From assembly GCA_027924585.1 (NCBI GenBank), contig BSBM01002100.1:62001-126000 (forward strand): 64,000 bases of DNA. The letters run 5' to 3'. The notes beneath the pieces were generated by a model. That model was not told where the DNA came from. It was given only the letters and a program-made list of their open reading frames with translations, and searched no databases. The DNA is from Larix kaempferi (taxonomy: Eukaryota; Streptophyta; Pinopsida; Pinales; Pinaceae). Position 1 is the first letter of the stretch. Every line of letters starts with the position of its first letter. Below are positions 1 to 11,335 of this stretch, piece by piece. The translations under genes and the position numbers were made by a program.

Positions 1-905
1 GAAAATATACTTTTACAGCGTGTGGGTTGTTGTTCAAGGCCTTGATCATTACTCATTAACCCAAGAATATTCATTTTGTGTCTTATTCCCAATATCTATC
101 CTCCAACCATAGTTGAATCCTTGAGGCCCATCCACGATGCATAAATGCCATAATCATACCCATATCTCACTTGAAGGACAATGATCCCCTATATGGGGAA
201 TGGTATGTGCATTATGCCATTGTTTATGGCCCTTGATCCCTAATATATTCATCTAGGGGAAAAGGGCCTTGATTTCCTCCCTTGACCATGGTCAATTCCT
301 TAAGGCCCATCTCCAACATGAAAAGCCTTATAATGATACACATATTCCACTTAGATGCCAAAGATCATCTCTAAACAGCGTGCGTTGTGGTGTGAGGTCA
401 CATTGATGACCACTGACACCTAGATATTCTTTTATGATTTAATGACCATATATTGCACCCTTAACTATTGTAAAGGCCTCAATAATCATCCATACTACAT
501 AAAAAATCTTAATCACATCCATATTCCACTTGTATGTTAAAGATCCACCTTAAATGATCTGTTGTGTGGTTCAATACCTTGATAATGGCCCATTAGCTCA
601 ATAATCTTAATTTAGGGCCCAATTCCATCATTTTCTACCATAACCATGGTCCAAAAACGATACCTAGTGCACAAAACCTCATATCGACATTAATATCCCA
701 CTCTAAGAAAAATGATATCCTATATAGGGCATCTTTTATGGTTTGTGACCTTACTAATGGCCCTTTGTCCCTATAATATTCATCTAGGGATTGAGGGCCT
801 TATTCCCCCCCCCCACATGTATTGGCAAGCTATTGAGACCAATTAATAATATCCAAGGCATTATAAGAGCAACCATATTCAACTTGAAGGATGAGTGTGA
901 CCATT
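1..905 (+). repeat. M4 satellite array, copy 1 (truncated)
   Basis: Tandem degenerate monomers, each opening with a variant of CATATTCCACTT. Monomer starts lie near 162, 340, 520, 692 and 873, a period of 172-181 bp. Each monomer then carries a GATC-containing stretch, a GTGGTTTGAGG-like stretch, TTGATCATGGCCC-like and CCATGGTCAA-like words, and AAAGCCT-ATAAT before the next start. At about 905 the array is cut and fused to module M7; the fuller copy at 5,795 runs on for another monomer and through M5 and M6 before M7. No coding signal; the short frames inside are by-products of the repeat. Confidence 0.8.
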
Positions 906-1430
906 AGATTATATGGAATTTTATGCATGGAATCCACCATTCCATCCCAATGAGACTGCAAAACCCCAAGCATAGTCTTAATGTCCCTGAGTTCGACCAA
1001 ACCACATGGAATTTTTATTTTGAATATGGTATTATTGTCCACCTAGAATCCCATGCCCTCCATAATCCTACCGAAGCAAGGCGCAGTACTCTGGAATCTT
1101 TAGAAAATGGAACAAAACACTTCACTATCTAGGAAAGGTGAAACTCAGAGGAAGTTGGAAACCATAAGGAGATATCACTCTTGGAGTAGAGGGAGGTACA
1201 TTCGAAACAGGAAGAAAATTTGAACACAAAACATCACCCTCAACCAATACCTGTAGGTTCACTTTCGATAAATCAAGAAGCTGCAACCATTGGATGAGCT
1301 CAAGAGTTAAATTTTTCCCAGGGTCGAGCATGATCATTGATATCACACTAGAATAGAGGGAGGATGAGAGCGAGGTTCCTTCAAAAAAAGAATAAAATTT
1401 TAACATTAACATCACCCTCAACCAATACAT
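906..1430 (-). pseudogene. Unrecognised antisense coding remnant in M7, copy 1
   Basis: Two antisense open stretches (1,430-1,125 and the region near 1,042-906) that recur in the other M7 copies. The downstream one contains the words IPCGLVELRDIKTML and LQSHWDGMVDSMHK; the upstream one contains LIQWLQLLDLSKVNLQVLV. The hydrophobic spacing of the first suggests an alpha-helical, possibly coiled-coil, segment. I do not recognise a family. Frames shift between the two stretches, so this is not a functional gene. It may be part of an older transposable element whose antisense 3' tail is also in M7. Confidence 0.35.
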
Positions 1431-2602
1431 GTAGGTTCACTTATGAGAAATCAAGAAGCTGCAACCGGTGGATGAGCTCAAGAGATAAAGCTATCTGAGG
1501 GTCAAACATGACCATTGATATCACAGGGTCAAGCACGATTGTTGATATCACACTAGGAGATTTAACAATGAGCCAAAATAAAGTAATCTAATGTTATGCA
1601 TGCAATGATATAATCTTCCCACAAACTCTCCCTAACTCTACGTATTAACAAAATAATTCGTCGCTTGACAGGATTCCACCCTATAAATCCCTTTAACAGT
1701 AATGGTCATAACACTTCCTACAACCCCAACATCACGAAAAACAATCGAGCTACCTATGACAATACTCAAAACCAGACTTTTGCAACGCCCTCTTACATCA
1801 TATTGATCAATATTGCTTTCTCCACAACATTGGCACCCTTAATATCTCCCAACACCATGATTTACATTAATAAAAAACTTGTGTCCAAATACTTATTACC
1901 CCATTTTTCCCTAAGAAAATCCCAAAACCTAGAATCCAATGCATGCATCATTTCCACATCCATATAAACACATAGAATAGTGTCCTCAAATAAAAGATCT
2001 AATCAAAATAATTTAATATTCAAAACATTTTGGCGTCAGAAAAAGTGATTGAGCTACCTATCAAAATACTCAAAATCATATTTTTGGAACTCCCTCTTAC
2101 ATCATATGTTTCAATACTGCTTTCTCCACAACATGTGGCACCATGAATATCTCCCAACACATCGATTTGCATTTAATAGCAAATGTGTGCCCAAATAGTT
2201 ATTACCCCATTTTTTTTCCCTAAAAAGAGCTCCACAACCAAGAATCCAATGCATGCACCAATCCCACTTTCATATATACAAACGTCCTTTTTTTTGACAT
2301 AACGAGAAAATTCAATTTGATCATACGTCAATATGTACAAGAATACACAAAATCCAATAGTTAGAACATAAACTTAGCTATTTTATATTTAAAAAAATTA
2401 TTTTTAAAAATAATAATAAAAAACTAATATGTGTATGTTAATATATAGTTATGTGAATGCAACAATATAGATAGTAATATTAATAATATTGAAATCTAAA
2501 CATTAAAGTATACGATTAAATTCTTAATTTTTTTTAATTTAAATAAATGATAAAAAACCAATATTATAAAATCTTAGAACTTAATGCTGAATAAATTTAA
2601 AT
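906..2602 (+). repeat. M7 module, copy 1
   Basis: Nearly identical by eye to 11,888-13,180, 26,427-27,557, 30,957-32,630 and 40,339-42,025. It holds antisense coding-like remnants (separate entry) and, at about 1,747-2,280, two tandem copies of a segment of about 304 bp; the word GAGCTACCTAT occurs at 1,747 and again at 2,051. The last 300 bases are very AT-rich. The module stops abruptly at about 2,602, where the sequence switches to LINE module M1 instead of continuing into M8 as the other copies do. Confidence 0.75.
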
Positions 2603-3995
2603 TAAGTAGGATCTATGGTTTGGATTGTAAAGTAGGATCTATGGTTTGGAAGGCCATTGTAGGAGTCTTTCCAGTCATTAAGGATTTAGTGACTTGGGTT
2701 GTTGGAGATGGTAATAAAGCCATACTACGAAAGGATAAAATAGTGGGAGTAATAAACCAGAGAAACCTGCCGGAAGGTATGATTAAGCATCTCAATGATC
2801 GATGCTTTATATTCCTACAGGATGTAGCTGGGATTGGCAGACCCATCAATTTCATCCAGAATTGGAGAACTGCTTTAGAAATTGATTTATGATAGATGGG
2901 TAGAAAGCTGGAATCTATGGAATTTTTACATGAATAAAGGGTTCATCAAATTAAAGGAGACTCTAGATTCCTTGGTCTGGATGGGTAACCAGGAAGGAGG
3001 AAAGTTTGCCTTTCATATTGCATAATATCTTTTCTCGAGTAACCGGGCTATCCTAGATTGCTAGTGGTGGAAACCTCTTTGGCAAGTTCGGGTTCCCCAA
3101 AAGCATAAGATCTTTATGTGGCTGATTATGATAGGGAAGGTACTAACATGGGACAATTTGAGGAAAATAAATGTTGTGGGGCCCACCTAGTGTTGTGTTT
3201 GTAGGGGAGAAGAAGAAATTATTGAACATTTGTTTCTGGAATGTCCATTCTCTTATCAAGTTTGGAAAGCATTGGAAGATAGCCTTCATCTCGTACGACT
3301 ATGGGAAGTTGATTCTATCGAAGGAAATTTCAAATACTAGTTTACGAATCCACTACTCAAATCCACAAGATGTATCTCTTACTTACTTTTAAGGAGTATA
3401 TGGAAGGTTAGAAATGAAGCTATATTTGAGAACAATCACTTACGTGGTTTCTATGTTATCTCTAATCTGCTAGCTACCTATAGGTTTTTTATAGACAATG
3501 AAAGCAATTTTAAACCCAGGATTATGAAAGATATTTGTATAGATCATGCGGAATGTACAAGTTATTTTGATGGGGTTTGTGAGGAACCGACAAAATCTGT
3601 GGTTTAGGGGGGGTATTCTTCTTCCAAGGAGGGAAGCCATAGAGTTCAAGGCAAATGGGGTTTTTGGATCAAATAATAGAGCATAAGGCTTGGCAATGAG
3701 CATACCAATGCAGATTGCAAGAGAGGGATCAGTGCACTCCCTCCATATTTTGGGGAATTCATAATTATGGATCAAATTTATGAAAAAGGAGCAGAGCATC
3801 TCAAACCTGAATCTTAAAGGTATAGGACAAAACTTTGAGTTAATAGCACAATCCTTCGAAGCCTTAAAATATAACCATATGTACAGAGAGCACAACTAGA
3901 CAAATGTCCATTCCAAAGAAGGTCTTCTTCTTCCTACAAGAGTTTGTGTGATGAACAGAAAAATGGGAGCAAGTAGGTAATCGGAAGGAAAATTA
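2603..3995 (+). pseudogene. LINE (plant L1-type) 3' fragment, copy 1: zf-RVT and RNase H
   Basis: Decayed 3' part of a plant non-LTR retrotransposon polyprotein. At 2,640-2,890 the frame reads WVVGDGNKA, typical of the linker between RT and zinc finger. At 3,065-3,270 the translation gives a zf-RVT domain: PLWQVRVPQKHKIFMWL, LTWDNLRK, then C-x2-C and HLFLECPF with zinc ligands in place, but a TAG just before the first cysteine. At 3,540-3,995 an RNase H domain follows: YFDG, SNNRA followed by a stop where the catalytic Glu should be, LHILG(D/N)S, and a C-terminal MYREHN. Stops and frameshifts make it non-functional. Its 5' end is a junction with M7 at about 2,602, where AAGTAGGATCTATGGTTTGG is repeated 29 bp later. 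No poly(A) tail was seen where it meets M2. Confidence 0.8.
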
Positions 3996-4059
3996 TGGAC
4001 TTCATGTTCCGAAGATAAAGATTTCTTGTTAGGGGAATGTTAATGAATGATGATCTAAG

Positions 4060-4660
4060 TTTTTTTAAACTACTCTGCTGGAAACATCTATGACGTAAAA
4101 TAAACTTTTTTGAACAATGCAATTTGTACCTGAAGGATGTAACCTATATTTCCTATGAATGAATAGGACATTGGTATAGTAATGCCGATCAAATGTTCTA
4201 AAGCTGTCGGGATCCATCTCTACTGTGTTGTTGTCCCCAGGCTTGCATACTATCTTTAGTTTAGCTGCATAATATTTGTCCAAGCAGGGATCCATATCTC
4301 CTTTTCTTGTAAAATTGTAAAGCCTGCTGCTAAAGGAGCTGCAGTGGGAAATCCCTTTAGTGTGGGCGCCTGCACCCAGTATTGTTAGATATAACTAGTG
4401 AGATTATGATGCCATAATGTAAATCAATCGCCGTATAACAGATCAGAAGAACATAGCCAGGTCCATAACATCAAGTCCATGGATGCCAAATATTGATGTC
4501 AGTTGCGAGAAACTTGCGGTGGGCGAGGAAAGTTTAGTGAGAGCTTCGTTCTCGATAGAAACCAGTTGGAACATTCCAGAATGGTTCTCCTAACTGTATA
4601 CCACAAAACTTGCAACCGCAACTGTAGTTGTCTTCATGATATTCACAAACACTGATTGCT
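4060..4660 (-). pseudogene. Class III peroxidase pseudogene (M2), copy 1
   Basis: Read on the minus strand. Exon 4-like sequence runs from 4,370 down to about 4,165: GAHTKG (family GAHTIG, holding the proximal haem-ligand His), HCSSFSSRLYNFT, DPCLDKYYA, VEMDP and SFRTFD-HYYTNVL. An intron-like gap separates it from exon 3-like sequence near 4,640-4,470, with a recognisable QLTSIFG-HGLDV block. Class III peroxidases are secreted haem enzymes that oxidise phenolics with H2O2. Exons 1-2 and the C-terminus are missing, GAHTIG is altered to GAHTKG, and the downstream end runs into LINE-adjacent sequence. Clearly dead. Confidence 0.8.
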
Positions 4661-5794
4661 TTGTAAAGTGGAATTCTGTTATTCCTATGACAAATGTGAC
4701 TATAACCTGGACAACGACACTATTTATAACCTGAATAATTGTCAGGGAGTTTCCTGTTGATTTCCTTACTGCAGGAAAAAAGACTATAAGGAAACTCTTA
4801 TAATTAATGGAGTTGCTAGCATATTATTGAGTATTATTTCGCAAGCCAGACTGCGAATTAATTGTTTACATAGAATCTCACTAACATGTCCGAAGTTTCG
4901 CATTTTTAATTTGAGGTACTATCTCTAGATTCTCTTGATGACTGAGCTATCCTATCTGTTTCCAATTTTCATTAGCTGGCACTTTGATACCGTGTGCTAC
5001 TGTTGTCCACGATCATTTCACTTTTTTCTTTCTAATTCCTGCGCATGGAAATCTTAACCAGGACACATTACCTTCGGGCATGGAACTAGCGCACATGTTC
5101 ACATCATTTTGTTTCCATTTGTCAGTTAAACATTATCCGGCAGTGGCCTTATTTCCATTTGTCGTTGTAAAGCATTAAATTTTACATTGCAGAATGGATA
5201 TTGAATGCCTTGTTATCTTGTATTTTGTGATCATCATTATTACTACGGTGTCCTTCTTTGTTGAATCAAATCCCATGGTTTATATGCCCACCTTACCAGC
5301 ATTAAATTCTAAGCTACAAGGTGGTTGCTTGCTTATTTAGTGATAAGGGTATCTAGGTGTTGATTTTAGTGTTGATGCACATATTGAACCACCCACAAGC
5401 TTAGGAGTTGTTATGGAAATTGAATCATTAATTATTTTTAAGTGATAGATGTGCATATTGAACCATGAAACAAGTTTACAAGTCACTAACTATTAATTTA
5501 AATAGAATAAATTGTATAGGTTAAGGTTCTATCCTAACGAGCCTTTAAATAGATATATAGGGTTCTATGTATTGAGTCCATGTCTATGAAACAAGGTCCA
5601 TGATATAGATGTAACATGAAAGAAATAATTGTAAAAATACTCACTAGAATGTTCCACGTGTATACTATAAAGTTTCTAGGAGGTTAGATTAAAACTATTG
5701 TGAAAAAAATACTTGTGACAAGAGTTATTTAAAAGGTAATTCATTAACAACAATTAAGGACACAAGACCCATGTCTTATACAAAAAATATAGTA
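4661..5794 (+). repeat. M3 spacer, copy 1
   Basis: No gene recognised. The segment recurs at 34,980-36,030, shortened at 22,270-22,780, and truncated at 51,960-52,370. It contains unremarkable AT-rich DNA and leads into the satellite array. A small plus-strand frame at 4,984-5,178 is altered between copies and is not supported as a gene. Confidence 0.6.
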
Positions 5795-7290
5795 ATTATA
5801 CCCATATCCAACTAAGATTCCAATGATCCAAGTTTTGTGGTGCTTTGAAGTTTGTTTTATATATTAAGTCCATACAAGCTTCATTTTGGGGCAAAGGGAC
5901 AAGATCCACCTCTTGTGTGAAAAACCTCCTAATGTTATCCATATCCCACCCAACGACAAAGGAACTTTCTAGGGGGTTTTGTGGTGGTTTGAGGAATATT
6001 TTTTCCCATAAGACTTATAATATTTATTTAGTAGTTGAGGGCCTTATTTTCCTCCCCCACTCATGGTCAACGTCTCGAGACCCATCCTTACTACAAAAAT
6101 ATTCCTAGTGGTGCCTCTATCCCATTCCTATGGAAAATATCCTTCTACAGCGTGTGTGTTGTTGTTCAAGGCCTTGATCATTACTCATTAACCCAAGAAT
6201 ATTCATTTTGTGTCTTATTCCCAATATCTATCCTACAACCATAGTTGAATCCTTGAGGCCCATCCACGATGCATAAATGCCATAATCATGCCCATATCTC
6301 ACTTGTAGGACAATGATCCCTTATAGAGGGAATGGTATGTGCGTTATGCCATTGTTTATGGCCCTTGATCCCTAATATCTTCATCTAGGGGAAAAGGGCC
6401 TTGATTTCCTCCCTTGACCATGGTCAATTCCTTAAGTCCCATCTCCAACATGAAAAGCCTTATAATGATACACATATTCCACTTAGATGCCAAACATCAT
6501 CTCTAAACAGCGTGCGTTGTGGTGTGAGGTCACATTGATGACCACTGACACCTAGATATTCTTTTATGATTTAATGACCATATATTGCACCCTTAACTAT
6601 TGTAAAGGCCTCAATAATCATTCGTACAACATAAAAAATTTAATCACATCCATATTCCACTTGTATGTTAAAGATCCACTTTAAATGATCTATTGTGTGG
6701 TTCAATACCTTGATCATGGCCCATTAGCTCAATAATCTTAATTTAGGGCCCAATTCCATCATTTTCTACCATAACCATGGTCCAAAAACTATACCTAGTG
6801 CACAAAACCTCATATCGACATTAATATCCCACTCTAAGAAAAATGATATCCTATATAGGGCATCTTTTATGGTTTGTGACCTTACTAATGGCCCTTTCTC
6901 CCTATAAGATTCATCTAGGGCTTGAGGGCCTTATTCCCCCCCCACCACATGTATTGGCAAGCTATTGAGACCAATTAATAATATCCAAGGCATTATAGGA
7001 GAAACCATATTCAACTTGAAGGATGAGTGTGACCATTAGATGGCTTGTGGCATGGTTTGAAACCTTATCCATGGCCAATGCACCCTAGAATATTCATTTA
7101 AATATTAATTCCCATATTTTCATCTCCTTGCAAGATTGGTAAAGTCCCTAAAATGTATCCCCCGTGAAAAGCCTCTTAATATCAACCATATTACATTTAG
7201 AGGCTAGATATCCCTTTTGGAGGGACTGCATGGTGTTTTGAGGTTGTATCAATCATTACCGAGGCATTCATTTTATACTAGTTTGAAAAA
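5795..7290 (+). repeat. M4 satellite array, copy 2 (fullest)
   Basis: About nine head-to-tail degenerate monomers. Starts are near 5,801, 5,940, 6,113, 6,293, 6,472, 6,650, 6,821, 7,005 and 7,176, giving spacings mostly 171-184 bp. Aligned monomers share CATATTCCACTT at the start, TTGATCATGGCCC in the middle and AAAGCCTTATAAT at the end. Monomers within the array differ much more from each other than the same monomer does between array copies, so the array decayed before the whole block was duplicated. Confidence 0.85.
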
Positions 7291-7423
7291 AAACACATGA
7301 CTATGTTATTATGTAGAAACATAAAATGATCATATCATAATCACATATATGTCTGCAATACCTTTCCGAATAGCTAAAGAACAAAGAAAATGAATGTCAG
7401 GGTAGAAAGTTATGGAAAACTAA

Positions 7424-7813
7424 CTAAAATAATTTTTTATATATTTTTTTAATGAAAATGTATAAAGAGCTTATATTAAAAAGGATGAGAAAAAACAACA
7501 AAATATTACAAAAACCATTCACCCTGATGAAGAGGGTAGCAATAGGGTGAAACCATGAAGTTGGTATACACTTTTGGCTTGTTTTTTGATAAACACAACT
7601 GCAAAATTTTATGTTTTTGAACTTCGACCTCTTCAAAACCATATCTCCCTTATGAATTTCAACTTGAAGTAAGCACAAAATTTTAGAGAAATGAATTAGA
7701 TTTCTACTCATATTTTTTTTAAATTTTTTTATGGACATATCATGGGACAAATTTGGATTCCACCAACGATATATACTTGAAATTTTTAGGTATGGATAAT
7801 GAGTGACCTGCAT
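7424..7813 (-). pseudogene. Unrecognised antisense open frame in M5
   Basis: A minus-strand frame of 129 codons in AT-rich DNA. It is Lys/Ile/Phe-rich, begins MQVTHYPYLKISSIYRWW and ends in a hydrophobic stretch encoded by the T-rich tail. Copies at 9,373-9,576 and 37,779-38,039 are shortened by frameshifts or stops. The hydrophobic C-terminus is what any reading of the T-rich 3' tail would give, so it is weak evidence for a membrane protein. Possibly the 3' coding end of an old retroelement. I do not recognise the family. Confidence 0.25.
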
Positions 7814-8022
7814 GGCCTCCGGTTTTTTGAGAGATGGTTATTCAATTTAGGGAAAAAAATTCTATGCTCATGATATATGATGTATCAACAATATAGGTAT
7901 AAAGTGCATTCGTTTTCACCATCAGTACAGTAATTTTGAAGTCTAAAATGGGCCTCCTAAGGAAAACTATAAAATAATAAAATAATATTTATTAATTTTG
8001 GAGGAAGAAAGAAAAAAACTAC

Positions 8023-8172
8023 TTTTTTTGTTTGTATTTTCAACATATCTCCATGTGTTTTTACTCAAATTTCGAGCGGGAGCACTTGGTGGATGCAAAA
8101 TTTAATGAGTGCTCCCGCTTGAAATTTGAGTAAAAACACAAGGAGATATGTTGAAAATACAAACAAAAAAAA
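8023..8172. repeat. Long inverted repeat (hairpin), copy 1
   Basis: Left arm 8,023-8,086 and right arm 8,108-8,172 are near-perfect reverse complements (about 64 bp) around a 21-bp loop. The centre of each arm contains CTCAAATTTCGAGCGGGAGC or its complement. One transcript across it would fold into a long stem. Four further copies lie in this window. Confidence 0.9.
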
Positions 8173-8195
8173 TATTTTTTTTATGACAAATATCT

Positions 8196-9968
8196 CAAGG
8201 CCCATCCCCAACATGAAAAGCCTTATAATGATACACATATTCCACTTAGATGCCAAAGATCATCTCTAAAGAGCGTGCGTTGTGGTGTGAGGTCACATTG
8301 ATGACCAATGACACCTAGATATTCTTTTATGATTTAATGACCATATATTGCACCCTTAACTATTGTAAAGGCCTCAATAATAATCCGTACTACATAAAAA
8401 ATCTTAATCACATCCATATTCCAGTTGTATGTTAAAGATCCACCTTCAATGATCTATTGTGTGGTTCAATACCTTGATCATGGCCCATTAGCTCAATAAT
8501 CTTAATTTAGGGCCCAATTCCATCATTTTCTACCATAAACATGGTCCAAAAACTATACCTAGTGCACAAAACCTCATATCAACATTAATATCCCACTCTA
8601 AGAAAAATGATATCCTATATAGGGCATCTTTTATGGTTTGTGACCTTACTAATGGCCCTTTGTCCCTATAAGATTCATCTAGGGCCCGAGGGCCTTATTC
8701 CCCCCCCCACATGTATTGGAAAGCTATTGAGACCAATTAATAATATCCAAGGCATTATAGGAGCAGCCATATTCAACTTGAAGGATGAGTGTGACCATTA
8801 GATGGCTTGTGGCATGGTTTGAAACCTTATCCATGGCCAATGCACCCTAGAATATTCATTTAAATATTAATTCCCATATTTTCCTCTGCTTGCAATATTG
8901 GTCAAGTCCCTAAAATGTATCCCCTGTGAAAAGCCTCTTAATATCAACCATATTACATTTAGAGGCTAGATATTCCTTTTAGAGGGACTACATGGTGGTT
9001 TGAGGTTGTATAAATCATGACCGAGGCATTGATTTTATAATAGTTTGAAAAAAACACATGACTATGTTATTATGTAGAAACATAAAATGATCATATCGTA
9101 ATCACATATATCTCTTCAATACCTTTCCGAATAGCTAAAGAACAAAGAAAATGGATGTCAGGGTAGAAAGTTATGGAAAACTTACTAAAATAATTATTTA
9201 TATATATTTTTTAATGAAAATGTATAAATAGCTTATATTAAAAAGGATGAGAAAAAATAAAAAAAAATATTACAAAAACCATTCACCCTGATGAAGAGGG
9301 TAGCAATAGGGTGAAATCATGAAGTTGATATACACTTTTGGCTTGTTCTTTGATAAACACAACTGCAAAATTTTATGTTTTGAACATCGACCTCTCCAAA
9401 ACCATATCTCCCTTAGGAATTTCAACTTGAAGTAAGCACAAAATTTTAGAGAAATGAATTAGATTTCTACTCATATTTTTTTTAAATTTTTTTATGGACA
9501 TATCATGGGACAAATTTCGATGCCACCAACGATATATACTTGAAATTTTTAGGTATGGAAAATGAGTGACCTGCACAGCCTCTGGTTTTTTGAGAGATGA
9601 TTATTCAGTTTAGGGAAAAAAATTCTATGCTCATAATATATGATGTATCAACAATATAGGTATAAAGTGCATTCCTGTTTACCGTCATTACAGCAAATTT
9701 GAGGTCTAAAGTGGGCCTCCTAAGGAAAATAATAAAATAATAGTTAAAATAATAAAATAATATTTATTAATTTTGGAGGAAGAAAGAAAAAAACTACTTT
9801 TTTGTTTGTATTTCCAACATATCTCCGTGTGTTTTTACTCAAATTTCGAGCGGGAGCACTCGTTGGATGCAAAATTTAATGAGTTATCCCGCTTGAAATT
9901 TGAGTAAAACACATGGATATATGTTGAAAATACAAACAAAAAAAATATTTTTTTATGACAAATATCTC
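8196..9968 (+). repeat. Tandem duplicate of 6,440-8,195 (M4 part plus M5)
   Basis: The sequence restarts at GGCCCATCCCCAACATG, matching 6,440 onward, and repeats the last satellite monomers (starts near 8,231, 8,410, 8,580, 8,764, 8,936), M5 and its hairpin. Unit length is about 1.76 kb. At 9,968 it continues into M6. Only this one of the compound copies carries the duplication, so it arose after the larger duplications. Confidence 0.85.
9798..9947. repeat. Long inverted repeat (hairpin), copy 2
   Basis: Same hairpin as at 8,023. Left arm 9,798-9,860, right arm about 9,882-9,947. This copy has more mismatches (GAGTTATCCCG in place of GAGTGCTCCCG, and one A fewer in the AAAAACAC run), so the stem is slightly eroded. 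Confidence 0.85.
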
Positions 9969-11335
9969 AAGTCAACCATTATGGTTGACTCATTTTATTG
10001 AAATTCTATTGGTTTCTGAATTCCAACTCAACATGAAATTATGGTTGGCTTGGTTTCTTATAAGGCTCATTTTAGACCCCAAATTTCCTCTAATGTAAGG
10101 AGCAATATACCAAGTCGATATCACCCCTTTATGGAGGATATGATGTGATTTGATTGATTATGAAATAATGCGATCAATTAGTTATATTTTCTGTGTTTAC
10201 CATGTTTTTAATTAGCTATTCAAGTGGATGAGCACTATATGTGAGTAAGCACAGGTCCAAAGATAATTATGAAGATTGGCAAAGTCAAGCTCCGATTAAA
10301 CTCTAGAGAAGGACACGAAGATCAATTTTTCCTGATTTATAGGGAAGACTCTAAATAGATTAAGGTTGTGATTTCCAATGTAGGGACTCGGGGTTGAAAC
10401 ACTGTAATAGGTAGAGTCACATAGATATCATGGGGCCTAAGGAATTTTATGGATTATTCTCTGTTTTCCAGACATGGTTACACAACACTCAAGTTTTGCA
10501 ATTGTTATGGATTTTACAACAGTGTATTGAAGAAACTGCATTCTCTATCACCTGTGAGTTTATAAGTTTAAATTAGCTCCTGTAATGCACATCAAAGAGG
10601 TCCCCCTCATTGTGTAGAACATGAGTTCTTTGTTTTATTTTCATGTTGATTTATGCATCCTATGGTTTATGATTGAACAAGTACTTGCGGATTATTCATG
10701 GCAGTAATTCTGATATGAAAGTAATTCTGAGCATGATTGTTTTTATCTTTAGTCTTGTATTATGGAATCTGTATTTTTAATGTATGGACTCTGTAGTCAT
10801 GTAGCTACATTCTGCAAGGAAAGTTTCCAAATTCACACTCTTACTTCCCAAGCATATTTTCTTCATTAGATTAGATTTGTGCATCTAGTTAAATGTCTAT
10901 TGTTAATTTCATTAAAACAGATTCATTGTTTTAATAGGTAGATCTATGCTTTTGATTTCTAGATCAGGATTTATACCTTCAACTCTTAGACGTCTTCTTT
11001 TGTCAAAATAGGTTTATGCATTCACATATTTCTCCCCAAGTTTAAACATTTAAAAATAGGATTCTCTTAAGAATGCACATACAGTGCAGAGTGCCTCTGA
11101 AGTTTTTACGTCCCCTGGTCGATATTTAAAGTGAGGTTCTTGAAATAAGACCTGTGAAAAGGTAAGCATTTCAGAATTGCCACCAATATACACACACTGC
11201 ACTTGTGCGTGGACTATATTTTGAGGTTTTCCATATGTGGCAAATATTTTTTATTATTTATCAAAATAGAATATGTTCAGAAAATGGTGCCTTATCGACA
11301 CATGCTGACGAGCTTCAATTTTCTTTTTAGTGTCT
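9969..11335 (+). repeat. M6 spacer, copy 1 (long form)
   Basis: Starts with the palindrome GTCAACCATTATGGTTGAC (9,971-9,989), which presents TTGAC on both strands. No coding signal found. A section of about 0.69 kb, 10,641-11,325, is present here and at 39,099-39,780 but absent from the copies near 25,862 and 30,395; ATTTTC occurs at both edges. AT-rich, no gene. Confidence 0.65.

Larger units (their letters stand above)
7291..8195 (+). repeat. M5 module, copy 1
   Basis: AT-rich block following the satellite array. On the minus strand it ends like a LINE or other retroelement 3' tail: a short hairpin (ACCCT, loop CTTCATC, AGGGT near 7,532), then T-rich sequence and an A-run at about 7,425-7,445. 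The right end is the long hairpin described separately. The junction at about 8,195 (CTCAAGGCCCAT) starts a tandem copy of 6,440-8,195. Confidence 0.7.

Noticed and set aside
4984-5178. Small plus-strand frame in M3 with copies at 35,118 and 52,097
   Set aside because: Frameshifted between copies and without any recognisable motif.
1-7290. Regularly spaced repeats as a possible CRISPR-like array
   Set aside because: The repeat unit fills the whole 178-bp period with no unique spacers, and the context is a plant nuclear genome.
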